Assembly: GCA_921293015.1 (NCBI GenBank)
Contig: OV121087.1
Span: 37,679,235 to 37,743,234 of the forward strand
Length of the DNA stretch: 64,000 nt
Direction: 5' to 3'
Source: Phorcus lineatus
Lineage: Eukaryota > Mollusca > Gastropoda > Trochida > Trochidae
The number at the start of each line of letters is the position of its first letter. Within the stretch, counting starts at the first letter, position 1. Positions 1 to 12,238 of the stretch are shown here, one piece after another. The notes below the pieces were generated by a model that had not been told where the DNA came from, did no database searches, and saw nothing but the letters and a program-made list of their open reading frames with translations. The position numbers and the translations under genes are program-made.

Positions 1-1344
1 AATCTTCTTTGTTTATCTTTCAAGATAAAGGGTAGACGAACTGGCCTCGGGGTTCTAAGATATTTCAAAGATGACGTTGAAGATATTACTCAACGAGTAA
101 TAACTAAAATACCAAAGTCAGATTCGTTCAATAACTTTTATAATAATTTTAAAGAAAATCGCGAATGGTACAGGCATCGAATTCGTTTTCGCTCATGAAA
201 AATACCAAACTCACTCGATTCATCAACACCGTACTAAACGGGGCGTCATTATGTGTGCTTTATGTAATCTATCTTATATATTATATGAGTATGTTACTAT
301 GAGATCTCGATGGTAATCCAGGTGCGTTATGTAACGATTAAATGAGTCGATGTTATGCTGTACAAGGGTGTTTCAATATGCCTTCATATGCAGAAAATCA
401 TTCTATCGTCAAAAGAATAATTCCTGCAAATATTGCAAATCAATATTTACTCTGATAAAAGAGCGTTGAACCAAAACATTCAAAAGCATTGAACCTGAAT
501 TTTGAGTAAAGTCTTATTGCAGCATGTTCAAGCCATATAACCCGCAGTTCAATAAGTGCCAAGGCAAGGAGATTGATCATGGCATTTTATTGAGTGAGGA
601 AATGAACGAGAAAGATACATCGGTTCCAGCCACTTCCGACTATCATTTGTTGATTGTAGTGCACTTGAATGAACCTACATGTGTCCTTTACAAATGACAA
701 GAACAACACATTATGTAGTTTATCCACGGATGCATTAAACATTTGCAATTTGCTATTGACCGATAACAAGTCGATGTTCGAAAAAATTATATTGATGTAG
801 TGAAACGTTCGATCTTCATGTCTCCGTCAAATCATTGTTTTCAAATTCATAAGATTGGGTGTTCCGATGAAATATAAAAATCATTTCAAACACACCTAAC
901 CTGAATAAAAATTTGAATTTACATTATTATTTCTGAAAGAGAATTCTCGCTCCATACTTTCTATTTTGGTATAAGTAATATTCTTATAATGATGTCTTTG
1001 AATGGAGTATAGAATTTTGCTCCAGTATTTCTAAATCATTCTGGCACAGAAACAAGAAACTTAGTCTGTTTAATCTGAGTTACTTTCTTTCAAGGTTTCA
1101 ACGACGTCAACAAACTATCATATTTATAAACAACATGCTATATGCGGGTAAAAAGTATTTTGAAAAGAATTCAGTGCATGTAAGTGCTTATCGTTCCTTG
1201 ATAGAAAGTTTTACAAAAAGTGTTTTGATACCGGCATTAGATTTAAAGCATGTAAGAACAAACTTTAAGAAGATTTTTCTATATTAAAATGAATATGCCA
1301 TTTACATTTAATCAGTTAATATCCTTTCCCTGAGCCTTCTTAAT
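1..1344. other. Non-coding stretch
   Basis: AT-rich sequence with no protein-like frame longer than about 60 codons and no recognisable repeat. Confidence 0.6.
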
Positions 1345-1425
1345 TAGACATAGCGCGGTGGTTAACTCGGATCAAGAAGAGTTCATATCCCACCAATGGC
1401 TCGGCATCTTTGTCAGCAGTAGATG
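1345..1425 (+). mobile_element. SINE-A 5' head fragment, plus orientation
   Basis: Contains TAGCGCGGTGGTTAA (A-box region of the tRNA-derived head) followed by diverged B-box and post-head sequence (GGCTCGGCATCTTTGTC). It matches the sense 5' end of the SINE-A copies elsewhere, with a small internal deletion. It stops where an antisense copy begins. Confidence 0.65.
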
Positions 1426-1439
1426 AGATGAAGTTGAAT

Positions 1440-1708
1440 TGAGGTTTTAAAGCCGTTTTTCAAGAGTATTTCACTTATATCACGGATGTTGGTATTATTG
1501 CAGGGAGAAAGCCTGCAACAACTTTGCGGCTATGCATTGCGGAAAAACCTGCAGCATCGGCTGGACTTGGTAGTACTGCGCTGAAATTCAGTGTAGCATT
1601 GCACCCAAAACTTACTGCGTCTAGAACCTGCGAGGCCCTGGCGGGATTCGATCCACAGATCTCTTGATCCGAAGCCGAACGCGCTAACAGCTGCGCTATT
1701 CGGCCCCT
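1440..1708 (-). mobile_element. SINE-A copy, minus orientation
   Basis: Runs from the 3' tail side (ggttttaaagccg) at the left to the tRNA-like head (cgcgctaacagctgcgctat) at the right. Central blocks such as TGCGCTGAAATTCAGTGTAG are shared with the other copies. It is diverged in the B box (GATTCGATCC read on plus). With the head fragment at 1345 it forms an inverted pair. Confidence 0.8.
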
Positions 1709-4574
1709 GACTACAATTTTAGTATCAGTCGTGATCTAAGTGAACTACTCTTGAAAGAAGCGATTCCATATACCTCAATATGAATGAATAAAAACAAATT
1801 ATTCATTTCAAAATGTTTAATGTATTCACACTGAAATCCTAGATTTGTAAATAAGATGATTAATGTTTCAACCATGCTGATCAGTTAATAGTCCAAACGA
1901 AATTCTCTTCCCCTGTCCCTTCCGTGTCTTTTCCTCTTTTCGATGGCAACTTAATATTATTCTATTCTGTCTTCCTCTATTATAATTTTCACTTTCACAA
2001 TTTCCGGTTAATGCAAATTCTTAAGAAAAAATGATTGAAATATAAATGAAATATTTTGTAATTAAAAAATAAGTATTTGAAAATATGTAAATTGTCTTGT
2101 GAAATTGGCCTGATATAATGGTATTGAAGGGAAAATGTCGTTTCAAATGCGTTGATGAGGCAGGATGATCATTCACAGTTACACAAGGGTTTTGCAAAAT
2201 TTTAACTTTTTTTAATAAAGCCATCAGATAACGCACGGCTCCAACATCTTTGTATATTCATGGGTCTGTTTTAAAATTTGTATGTTTTGTTGACAGTTTA
2301 ATCCCACGTCAGGATTAGTTGAGGAACAATAAGTTTGTATCACATATACAAAATATACTTCTATAATGTGTTATTACGTAAGAAGAGGCTGTTTCGTAGA
2401 AGGAAAGTACGAACATTTGATATCTCTGACTATCAACAAGTAATTTTAGCATACAGGAAGTTCATATTTACACAAGAAGATACAAAAAGTGAATTTCAAA
2501 TTGAAATACCACATGAAGTGTGAAAAATGAATTAGCAACACATGTTTATATTTTTCAGATTCTGACTGATGCTATTTACTGCATGCTGTTAAAAGTAAAA
2601 TTTTTCAGAGCAAATGTTTTGCTTTGGATCCATTCTGAATCCGTTTCAGAGAATAAAGTTTTGAGTCGAACGTTGTATCTTGGATAATCTTTCTCGTTAA
2701 TGACATTCTCAGTATAAGGAAGTAGGTTCAACATTCAAAATCATATTTTGTGGAGATTTTAAAATTTAACATAAATCGCAATTATCAACAGCTCCACTCT
2801 TTCTTCAAATACACATCTGTTTGATGCAGATGTCTTGTAATAGAATATTTTTAAAGCCTAAATTAACTTCGCCAACACACTTAACCCTGTTGCACTCTCA
2901 ATTCAATTTTTCCTGAAAGCCCTCTACGCGCCTTCAAGACTTCTTTACGCGGTCACTAATGACCACCTGTTGAACAGTCTATCTGTCACGATCCTGAGTT
3001 TGTTGTTCCACATCCTTCAATATGCTTTGTTAGCGGCACAAGTGAGTACCGCATCTGTTAGAAGGTGTGGTGCTTAACCTTGCTAATGGTAGAAGTAAAT
3101 ACTACAACTCAGCAACAACCAAAGGAGTGATTGTTAGGATTAGAATGAATGCTTTTTTTTCGAGGCCACAACTGCAAAGAATGATAAATGTTTATCCTTA
3201 AAGAAAACTATCCAGGTGTAAAATATGTGCAAAAAAATTAAACAGGAAATATCTAAGGGAGAAGTTTTGTTTTTAAATGTACACAGATTATTATTAAAAA
3301 AATATTATTAAATTTACATAGTGAACAGGCCTGGTGAGCCATTTGTCATCACATGTTTTACGTGATATTATGATCGCGTAAATAAAGAAATAGGAAGTTC
3401 CTTGTCCATATACTCACCACAACAACTTATTCCTCAAACAAATTTAGAGATCAATAAGCATAATGAAACTACAACTTCCAATAAACATAGATATAAAAAC
3501 AGAAAAACAACATAAAATTACCGGACATCAGTTGTGACAAAGCCTGGTTATTATTTCGTTGACTTTTATAGCAAGAAGCCTTTCAAATGAAAAAATCAAA
3601 CTTGTCTTAAATCATAAATATATCAGATAAAACGTTCTTAAACAACAGCTCGTTTTTTAATATGTTTGATATATTGAGTAATAGCAAGTACCTTTGAAGT
3701 GGTTAATAGTTTTCGTTCTTTTTGTTTATTTCAAATAAAGACCAAAGAGATTTTTAAAACAATAACTTTTCATGGTTTAGATATAACGAAATTCATGGAC
3801 AGAAGATGTTTATTTCCGTTATGGAATGCAACGTCTTTCTGGTCGATACTTTCTTTGAGGTAGATATCATTTCTTGTAAATTCATCATGTACGGTATATT
3901 TATGGATTTCTTCTTGATTTATGTACTATTTATGTGACCGAAATTCTTGCTAAATAAGAGTTTATTGCCTTAAAGGTAATGAGCTTAACACTCAAGTACC
4001 TGCTGTCTCCCTGCAACATTACCATTAACGTGATAATTACAGTATCAAACCAAACAAATATATTCGTGGCATTTAATGTGCATTTTTCAGAATTCCTGGG
4101 CTTGGTCATTTTTAATGTCACTTTCTATTACGCTTGATTTGACAACATCCAACGTATATTTTTCTCATGGCATTTATCTGCGAATAAACTATTCTTGGCA
4201 CAGCGTTAAGGAAGAAGGTAATCTCGTTATGAACACAAGCATACAGTTAGAAAATCGGGGGTTTCGGGATAAACTAATAGGTTATTTTAAGACCAACAAA
4301 TATATAAATAACTATTCTGAAATTACTTGAGTAACTTTTCTTATACTTTTCCCCCCATTTATCTCTATTAGATTAAAAATATCTCATGTAAGACCCGGCC
4401 AGACACACGTATAGATCGAATTATCAATATGTACGTTATCCTATGTCATGTTTCCTTCTGAATTTATTTATTATACATAGGCGACGTAGTAAGTAAAGGA
4501 GCATACGGTTTTTATAACCTTTAACGAAGTAAGGTATAATTTAATGATTAAGTACTCTGGTCTCAACACTAGAG
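1709..4574. other. Non-coding stretch
   Basis: No supported gene. A slightly less AT-rich patch occurs at about 2,880-3,140, without coding signals. The short frames present look like chance. Confidence 0.6.
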
Positions 4575-4730
4575 ATGGGCATGAGCAAAGCACCACACAC
4601 AGCATTATCATTGTGAGAGGACAAACAGCGTTTTTTCTTAATTCTTAAGGAGTATATATTCAACCAAACTGCAATTTAATCACTTTATGGTTATCTGTCA
4701 CATTGGCTCCACCTCCAAATCTGGTACATT
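4575..4730 (+). repeat. Dispersed repeat family D, copy 1
   Basis: Shares gagcaaagcaccacacac, aggacaaac, and ttatctgtcacattg followed by cca.c.tccaaa with 49702-49849, in the same order. Short and diverged; class unknown. Confidence 0.55.
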
Positions 4731-4873
4731 TAGGTAAAAGGGTAAAATAAAGGTAACTCTGTCTAATTCCTTAATCATTGGATTTTTAAATCATATATGA
4801 ATTCAGACTGAGAAACTCAAACTTTTTTTTTACTGGAGCAGAAATGGTCATGCCACCGGTATGCATTCATAAA

Positions 4874-5087
4874 CATGAAGCTGAAAGTTAAAAAGAATAA
4901 CGTAACCTTAATAGTTATACGAAATAGTTCTCAGAATTAATTTATAACTGAATCATTGTGCAGTTATGAAACCATCATCACATGAAGCTGAAGGCTAAAA
5001 AGAATAACGTAACCTTAATAGTTATACGAAATAGTTCTCAGAATTAATTTATAACTGAATCATTGCGCAGTTATGAAACCATCATCA
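4874..5087. repeat. Tandem duplication, 2 x 107 bp
   Basis: Copies at 4874-4980 and 4981-5087 differ at only about four positions, so the duplication is recent. Each starts catgaagctgaa and ends accatcatca. Confidence 0.95.
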
Positions 5088-8000
5088 CGTGCATATTTCT
5101 TTTTACCCTGCTATGATGAAATATGAGATCCATTTTAGTTCGTTAAATAGGTTTATACAGCTAATGAAAATCGTAAGTAAGATGATGTTATCAGCTTTTA
5201 TGTAAACTTCATTTTGAATATGAGTGATGAAGATTTAGATAGGGCATCAATCTGAAACTTTTTATTTGTGTAGGCGATTTACAAAATCATTATAATTTCA
5301 GAGCAAAATTAATTAGTTTATTTTCAAAATGTGTTTGTTCATGGCTTATTAACGGTTTGTAAGTTCTGGCGAAATTGGTATTGGAAACCTGTCGACATCG
5401 TTTTCCGGACTCGTCGTTTATCAATCAAACTTGTAAGATGCAAGTTATTCTATATACAGCTACATGTATATCAGGAAACGCAGTTTGGAGTAGTTTTTCA
5501 AATCAAAATGAAATTCTAGATCTTCACAAGACTCATAAACAAACATAACCTTATGCTTACGTATTTTGCTTCGAAAACAATGTCTTTTTGAATAAGGTTA
5601 AATATGTGATGTCTCAAATGTACATCGAAGCGGCACTAAACATTAGTTGAACTAATTAACCATCACAATACGCTTAACATGAAATGTAGAAAGATGTAGA
5701 GGAACATGTAAAGTAAAGCTAGCCAGTGACTTAACAGATTCAGGTATGATCTATGATTTAGCATTAGGAATAGTTTTGATTTAAAAACTTTGTTTGATGC
5801 AATTGGAAGATCAGTTTAACACCGTGGTGCGTTTCAGTATTCCATTTGCATTTGCATAACTTGTCAAGAAATATTTAAGAACAAGGTATCCAAATCACAT
5901 AACTGAAATTGACTGGTAATACACACTTAATAACAAATAAACATTTTGTTTTGAAATTTTGTCAAGATCAATTAAATATTGTTTACTGAAATAACAAGTT
6001 ATAAAAACGTGTTCTAAAATCATATACCACATGTAGGGTGGAGAATTGCAACTTGTGTGTATGTTGTCAGAATCATATGTTTGCAATTCCTACCTGAACG
6101 TGAAACAGAGGAGTTTAGAAACAGAAGTCACTTGATTAGACCAAAATTTACCTTTAATTTCATGACAATAGACAGCTAATAGAACACATTTTTTTCAGGA
6201 GAATATGATAACAACAAACGGTATAATAACGAATCGTTTCTCATTTCGAGCTGAGTAGGTGAATCATTGTCTAGCGACGCTTGGGCATGTTTCAGCGGAT
6301 ATTTATCCATAGCAATGTTTATCCTGCAATTTAAAAATTACACATGGTATTGTTTATTGTACAAGTTTATAGTTTTTTATTCCCTTATTTTGCTTTCTGA
6401 AGCATTTACTAGATCCCACGATAACGTTAACAAGCCTTATGTGAAAACATAATACCACATGCTTGAAGTTTTGTTCATCTTTCTCTCCAGTTTATTATTC
6501 CTAGTCCTTTGAAAGCTATGTAATACATCTAATATATCTTCTGTATGTATATTCAGTGCTCAACGTTGCTTAAAGGCACGTTAACTTGGTAACATTTGTT
6601 GCATACAACTTGCCCTACGTCTGTCACGTCTGTCCTGTTTGTGTTTGAGAAACTTTGAGAAACGAGTTGCTAGGAATAAAACGTCCTCTTTGTTCATGCA
6701 AAATGCCGGTAGGAATCTGTAAACTTGACGTTTCAACGTTCCTTTGAGCGACAATATGGTGACGAGGGCACGATCAAAGAAACATAAACTGACACGAACC
6801 TAGAGCCAAATAGGGTTGTTTACCAGCTACTGCATGGTTTTATTCAGGGAACTCCTGTACCTTCAACATATTTTACGAGTGTTTAGTAATTATGGCGACT
6901 TGACAATGACAATCTCTATGACACACAAGAACCGAAAGACTGATAAATGATCGCAATTCTGCGATGTCTTGAGATTTATGAAGAATTATTACAATTACTT
7001 TGAAACATTAGGAAGCATTTTTAGTGTGGCATGGCATTTAAATTTCAAGCAAATAAAGAAATAAAAGGGTGGAAAAGACCGTATAGTGGCAAACATTAAA
7101 TTCATGGACACATACAGGAGTAAATGAATACATGACTAACATAAAACGTCATATTTCTCAGACTCATTTCGATCATAAAGTCTTGCAGATTCTTCAATGT
7201 AACATACATATGCACATAAAACAGAGATTTGTTACCTAACTATGTATTATTCAAACGTTTCTATAGAGAATCAGTTTAAACAGAAATCATTGTCAAATTG
7301 AATATTTTGTAAATTAAGAAATAAGTAAGAATTAAGTTAAAATGAATAAATACAATTGAGATATCTTAACCATATTTGATCTTTTCGTAATGATATTGTC
7401 AAGGGATAATACTGATATAACTGATAATATTCATATCAGTATTGATATTCATAGAAATGTTAATACAAGATTTTACAGATTACATAGATATTTTCATTAA
7501 ATTTTTCATTCAGATGAATTATTTCCGCAGTTTCAAATGTAAATATAGTTCAATATCCACTGAGTATTGTATTTCATCTTTATTTGTTCAATCGTAGGTT
7601 TAACAATCATCAAAAACACTGTTCATAATTGTATTACCTATATTTATCAATGATCACGTGTAAACATATGATTTTTATAAAGTAGACTCTTAAAGATTTG
7701 TTTTGAGTGTTTCGTCTAAAAATAAATCCTCATTACCTAGAACATCTATGTATTTCAAAACATATGTTTTGAAACATGTTACTACTTGAAAAACTTTAGG
7801 CAGGAGATTAAAGAACATATTTCGTTCAGCCTTTTTAACACTTCTGTTAAAACTTAGTTATATGAAAATATTATATGAGGTAGAAATTTTGAAATATTGA
7901 AATAAGATATGTTTACATTTTTTACAAAATAAATCGTATGTAATGATAAATTAAATGTCAATTAACCTCATTGTATTAACTAACGGATAACATTATGTAT

Positions 8001-10154
8001 GACAGAACGAATAGTTGACAATCACTCCAGTGCTACTTTGAGTGACTGGATTTAAATGTGTTCAACAAAGTTTAAATAGAACGAAGGCCTTTTTATGTAA
8101 TAACATGCATGTGCATGTAGCTTCATTATAGTCTGTAATAAAATGTTAGATTTACGTAAGTCAAATCACACTAAGCATAAGGTAAAATCTAATTAAAAGA
8201 TGTAGACTTCATAAGTAAGTGTTTTCGTATTTGATGTTTTGAAAATCGATTATATAGTAGAGTGTTGAGTATGAATCTTATGAAATGAATAAAACTAACA
8301 TATTATATTCAATGATTAAATGTTACAAATGTTTCAGTTTTTTTAGCAAGCGTTTTGCAATTCACCTCGCAGTTATTAGTGATGAAGCCTCAAATTCTAC
8401 AAGAACGACCACAGTACAACTATAAAGTTAAAATCTCTATAATCACGCCATGTTTTGGATTACAGTTTGTCTCGATTATTACCATAATCAATTTAATAGT
8501 TATATAACCTAATCAATAACGATAACGTCAACTGTTTGCTTTAGCTTGGATTAAAATAACAGACAATGTCGATATTCAGAGTTATACGTAGCTTGCCATT
8601 TATCTTGGTTATTCAGGTCAACAATTAACAATTAATTATAACAATTCTAACTTATCATTAAATTTGATAGCTTTCATGATGTGTGTACGTAGTCTTACCA
8701 TCATACTGAGATTGTTGAAATAGTATGTATTTGTTTGTTTGTATTGTTTATTTACATTCATTCGATAACAATCTTTGGGTCTGATATCATGACATTAAAA
8801 TTAATAAGCGTCAGCTACATTTATCTCACTATACAATCATGATTCACCAATGGTAATTATTTCTAAAAATAAGCTTATTCAGTTAGTAAAGATGCAAGTA
8901 TAGCATGGCCATAACTGAACTATAGGTTACATTTTTGGCACAATAAATGGTGATGATGTTAATGATATTCGTGAACATTTACTTCACAGGCCTTTTTACT
9001 TTTATTATGTTCATTTTTAGACAAAACGAATTTCCGTTCATAGGCTAGGAATAGTGTTAACATATGCACACATTTAGCTTTGATCATATTCCAATTAGCA
9101 GTCGAAGAGTCTAAAAATAAATCTAAAGGTCTCTAAAACATTTCGCAGACTCGTAATATATCTATTTCTGGAAAGTATTTCATCCTGTCTGAAGTAAAGA
9201 ACAGAGTCACTGCTTGAGGTGTGTTCACGAAGTTGTTTTAAGAATATTATAAACTTACTGAAAATATTGTCATCTTTTGAAAATAGGAAATATAGGAAAC
9301 GTAGACTCGTAGGTTACGCAATTCCATATTCATGAAAAAAAAGCAATGATAAGAATTAAACTGATTGAATGCAATCCGCTTTCATTTTCAATTTGTTGAA
9401 AATATAAATGACTATCTTGCTCCCTGAATCAAAATACAAGATTAAGAAACATGATGAATTTTATTTTCATTCTTCTCTCACGCATTTCACACCGTTCATT
9501 CCAGATTTAAACACAGGGATACTAGTGCTAGGTGCCAATAAGAGATGATATACAAGAATAGACACTGTCAAATAAGAATGTTTCTAAAGTTGGATACAAG
9601 TACATACAAGAAATATCCATAACTTTGAACATAATGTTACACATTGGATAACGTTAGTTCTAACAGATAAGTGAAATCTGTTAACAACAAGAACAACAAC
9701 TGCATTGGGCGTATGCATATAAACATGATAATAATTCAACAATATGAGATCATGTAAATTTCTACATCATAACAAGACAATCGGAACGACCCGTCTGAAC
9801 TTTGTAATATTGTCTGTAAGACAATTTATGAACATACAACACCATCTAGACCACTGAAATAGTATACATCCCTTTATAATTCAATCTAGTCAGAGCTTTG
9901 CGGTAATAAATAGTACCTGAAATTCAGATAAAGCAAAGAATCCACTGTGGTTACTACATAAATGATCTTTCGTTATCTTTGAACAAATTTATTTTACGTT
10001 CATACCTTAGTCCAGGAATTTTAAGGCTTTTGATATGAAGTTTCTTGTAGCACAAACACTAATGTTGTAGCAAATCACTAAGGAAGCCTTACGGCAGTAT
10101 AAAAGAATTTCCCTAAGGTTAACCTTAGTGTTAGGGATATTAAGTACACCGACT
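5088..10154. other. Non-coding stretch with a perfect 22-bp palindrome
   Basis: About 5 kb without a supported gene. It holds the palindrome TTTCAAAACATATGTTTTGA+AA at 7753-7774 and a 10-bp-stem inverted repeat, ATACTGATAT...ATATCAGTAT, around 7409-7443. Confidence 0.6.
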
Positions 10155-10279
10155 CCCAGGGGGCCGTTGCACAAAACAACTTAACACTAAGGTTAACCAT
10201 AGTGCCATCATTTAACATTGCACTAAGGTTACCTTAGTGACTTTAGGTCACCTTAGTGTTTTGTGCAACGGGACCCAGG
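10155..10279. mobile_element. Small MITE-like element with terminal inverted repeats
   Basis: The left end CCGTTGCACAAAACA is mirrored by TGTTTTGTGCAACGG at the right. Sub-terminal CTAAGGT motifs occur in both orientations. CCCAGG is repeated at 10155-10160 and 10274-10279 as a likely target duplication. About 110-125 bp, no coding capacity. A related motif pair (ccctaaggttaaccttag) lies just upstream at 10115-10133. Superfamily not assigned. Confidence 0.75.
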
Positions 10280-11574
10280 GCAATGGATCCTTTGCCAGGT
10301 CTAAATTTACTTTTACAGGCTTTAATAGAGCAAAGTTTCAAGCAGAGTTTCCAAAACGCTGGTTACAATTGATAGACAATTAAGAGAATACGATGACTAG
10401 GCCCATCTACATGACTATTCGCCAAGAAGCGCAAGGCACATATTCACAGCCACATGAATGAATAAATCGGGTGAGGGCCCTATCACAGCTATCATTGCAC
10501 AGAAAATTCTATACTGGCTCTCCACTGCCATACGTAAATCAGTGCATACACAACCTATACAAATCATTAATGATGGCAATACAGTTGTGAAAATGACATG
10601 TACAATTTTCTATTTTTGAATTTGATAATAGCAATCGTAATTTTATCCATCTGTCAATATTCATGAAAAAAGTTAAGTTACAAAGAACGATCAGTTCATG
10701 AATAATTCTTAAGTTAATATTTGGAAATTTTTATTGCAAATTACACTTTGAGCGGTCTCTTTGAAGCATCATATTCATTGTGAAGCCACGGCTGATATTT
10801 TAACAAAATGCTTACTATTTGTATTACGGTGTACTCCTCCGAAATACATTTGATAACTTCAAATTATAAAATTCTGTACATTTGCCAGAGGCATACTGTT
10901 TGGTATTATACAAACACGGTAAGTTAGTAAATTTCATACTCAACACTCATTCAAGCATTCTGTACAAGATAAAGCTATTACAATACACAATGATCTGTGT
11001 GACCTGTGAAAGAACAGACAAAGGGTAAAACTATTGTGAATCATCAAATTATGACTGTTACATATATATGTTAAGACTGTACATATAACGTATGTCGTAA
11101 ATATTTTGAAAAAGGATCATGTCATTACATTTGTAAGTTTACATATATGTAAAGTGACATTTACATCGATTGATTGTCAACGACCGATAGGGGTCAGAAA
11201 CCTGAAACAACACTTATCTAAGGAAATCCACAGTGATATCAGAAACGTTCATGGTTTATAATTGCAGGAAATAGGAAGTATCCTTGGTCAGGAGACATGG
11301 AAACTGTCTTCATGAACATTGTTTGTCAGTCAACACTCAATGGCTTAATGCCAATATCTACTGACGAGACTGTTCTGTGAGTACTTGTGAATAGGATTGT
11401 CACTTTGATTCGGTTTGCGAGGGCACTTTTTTCTCAACTTCTCATAGTTTATCAGAAAAAATGTGTATTTGACCAATAAATAATCTTCACCTGTGCATCA
11501 CACACTTGAACAAATTCTTTCAACTGGATGAACCTTGATATGGAGAAAGACTGATTCCTCTATTCGGTATTCCA
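10280..11574. other. Non-coding stretch downstream of the channel gene
   Basis: No gene or repeat recognised between the MITE and the inferred polyadenylation signal. Confidence 0.55.
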
Positions 11575-12067
11575 TTTATTATATTGGTTGAATTAATTCA
11601 AAGGTAATACCCTGCTTTATGAAGAGTTCAGTAACACGAATTATGAGTTAGTGCATATTTTGCATATTTCATGTTCAACCGTATGCCCTCAAGATACGTT
11701 TTACATTCCCATGAAAAGGTAACATACAGACGACGTTTCCTCCACAGTGAAGAGATCAACATCTACATTGCTTGTCCATTTCATTCCATTTCTAAATGAC
11801 ATTCGCAGATTCACCGACTTATGTATCAGAAAAAATAGAAAAGACATTGTTAACAGTGTAAAATCACATTTCATACTTATCGTAACAAACTTCAATCACA
11901 TAAACTAAGTGCAACAGGCTTCAATTAAATATTTCAGTTAAGAACACATCTAACACTTGTATAAACCTCAGTCAGACAATTCACGTTAGTTTGGATCACA
12001 CATCTTGTCATGTATCGAATCTTCTGGGTTGATACATCGATACTTTGGTTCCATGTTAGCCTGTGGT
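11575..12067 (-). other. Probable 3' UTR of the channel gene with polyadenylation signal
   Basis: Following the stop at 12068 on the minus strand, the first AATAAA hexamer is at 11580-11575 (plus strand tttatt). No earlier AATAAA or ATTAAA was seen, so a 3' UTR of about 0.5 kb is implied. Open frames in this interval show no protein-like character. Confidence 0.4.
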
Positions 12068-12238
12068 TTAACCAGATACTTCCGTGTAGGTGTAGTACAG
12101 CCAATAGGACATGATGAAAAGAGTAAACGCAATTGGGAATCCTATCCTTGAAGCCACGTCCAGATACATTGCATACACAATGCCTCGTTTTGGACGTCTC
12201 GGTGTTGAATACGGGTCTGCTTCAAGGGGCGCCGATTG
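12068..12238 (-). CDS. Channel exon 8 (end of M3-M4 loop, M4, stop)
   Basis: 171 nt including the stop. Acceptor TTTTCCAG|CAA, phase 0. It encodes a basic stretch TPRRPKRG, then [20 protein letters not shown], the canonical M4 with the R-x-(G/A)-F-P entry found in glycine and GABA receptors. TAA is at 12070-12068. The very short C-terminal tail after M4 is normal for the family. The intracellular loop is short for the family, so a skipped cassette exon in the 462-bp intron between 12239 and 12700 cannot be excluded, although none is evident. Confidence 0.93.
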   Translation of the reverse strand, partial: QSAPLEADPYSTPRRPKRGIVYAMYLDVASRIGFPIAFTLFIMSYWLYYTYTEVSG

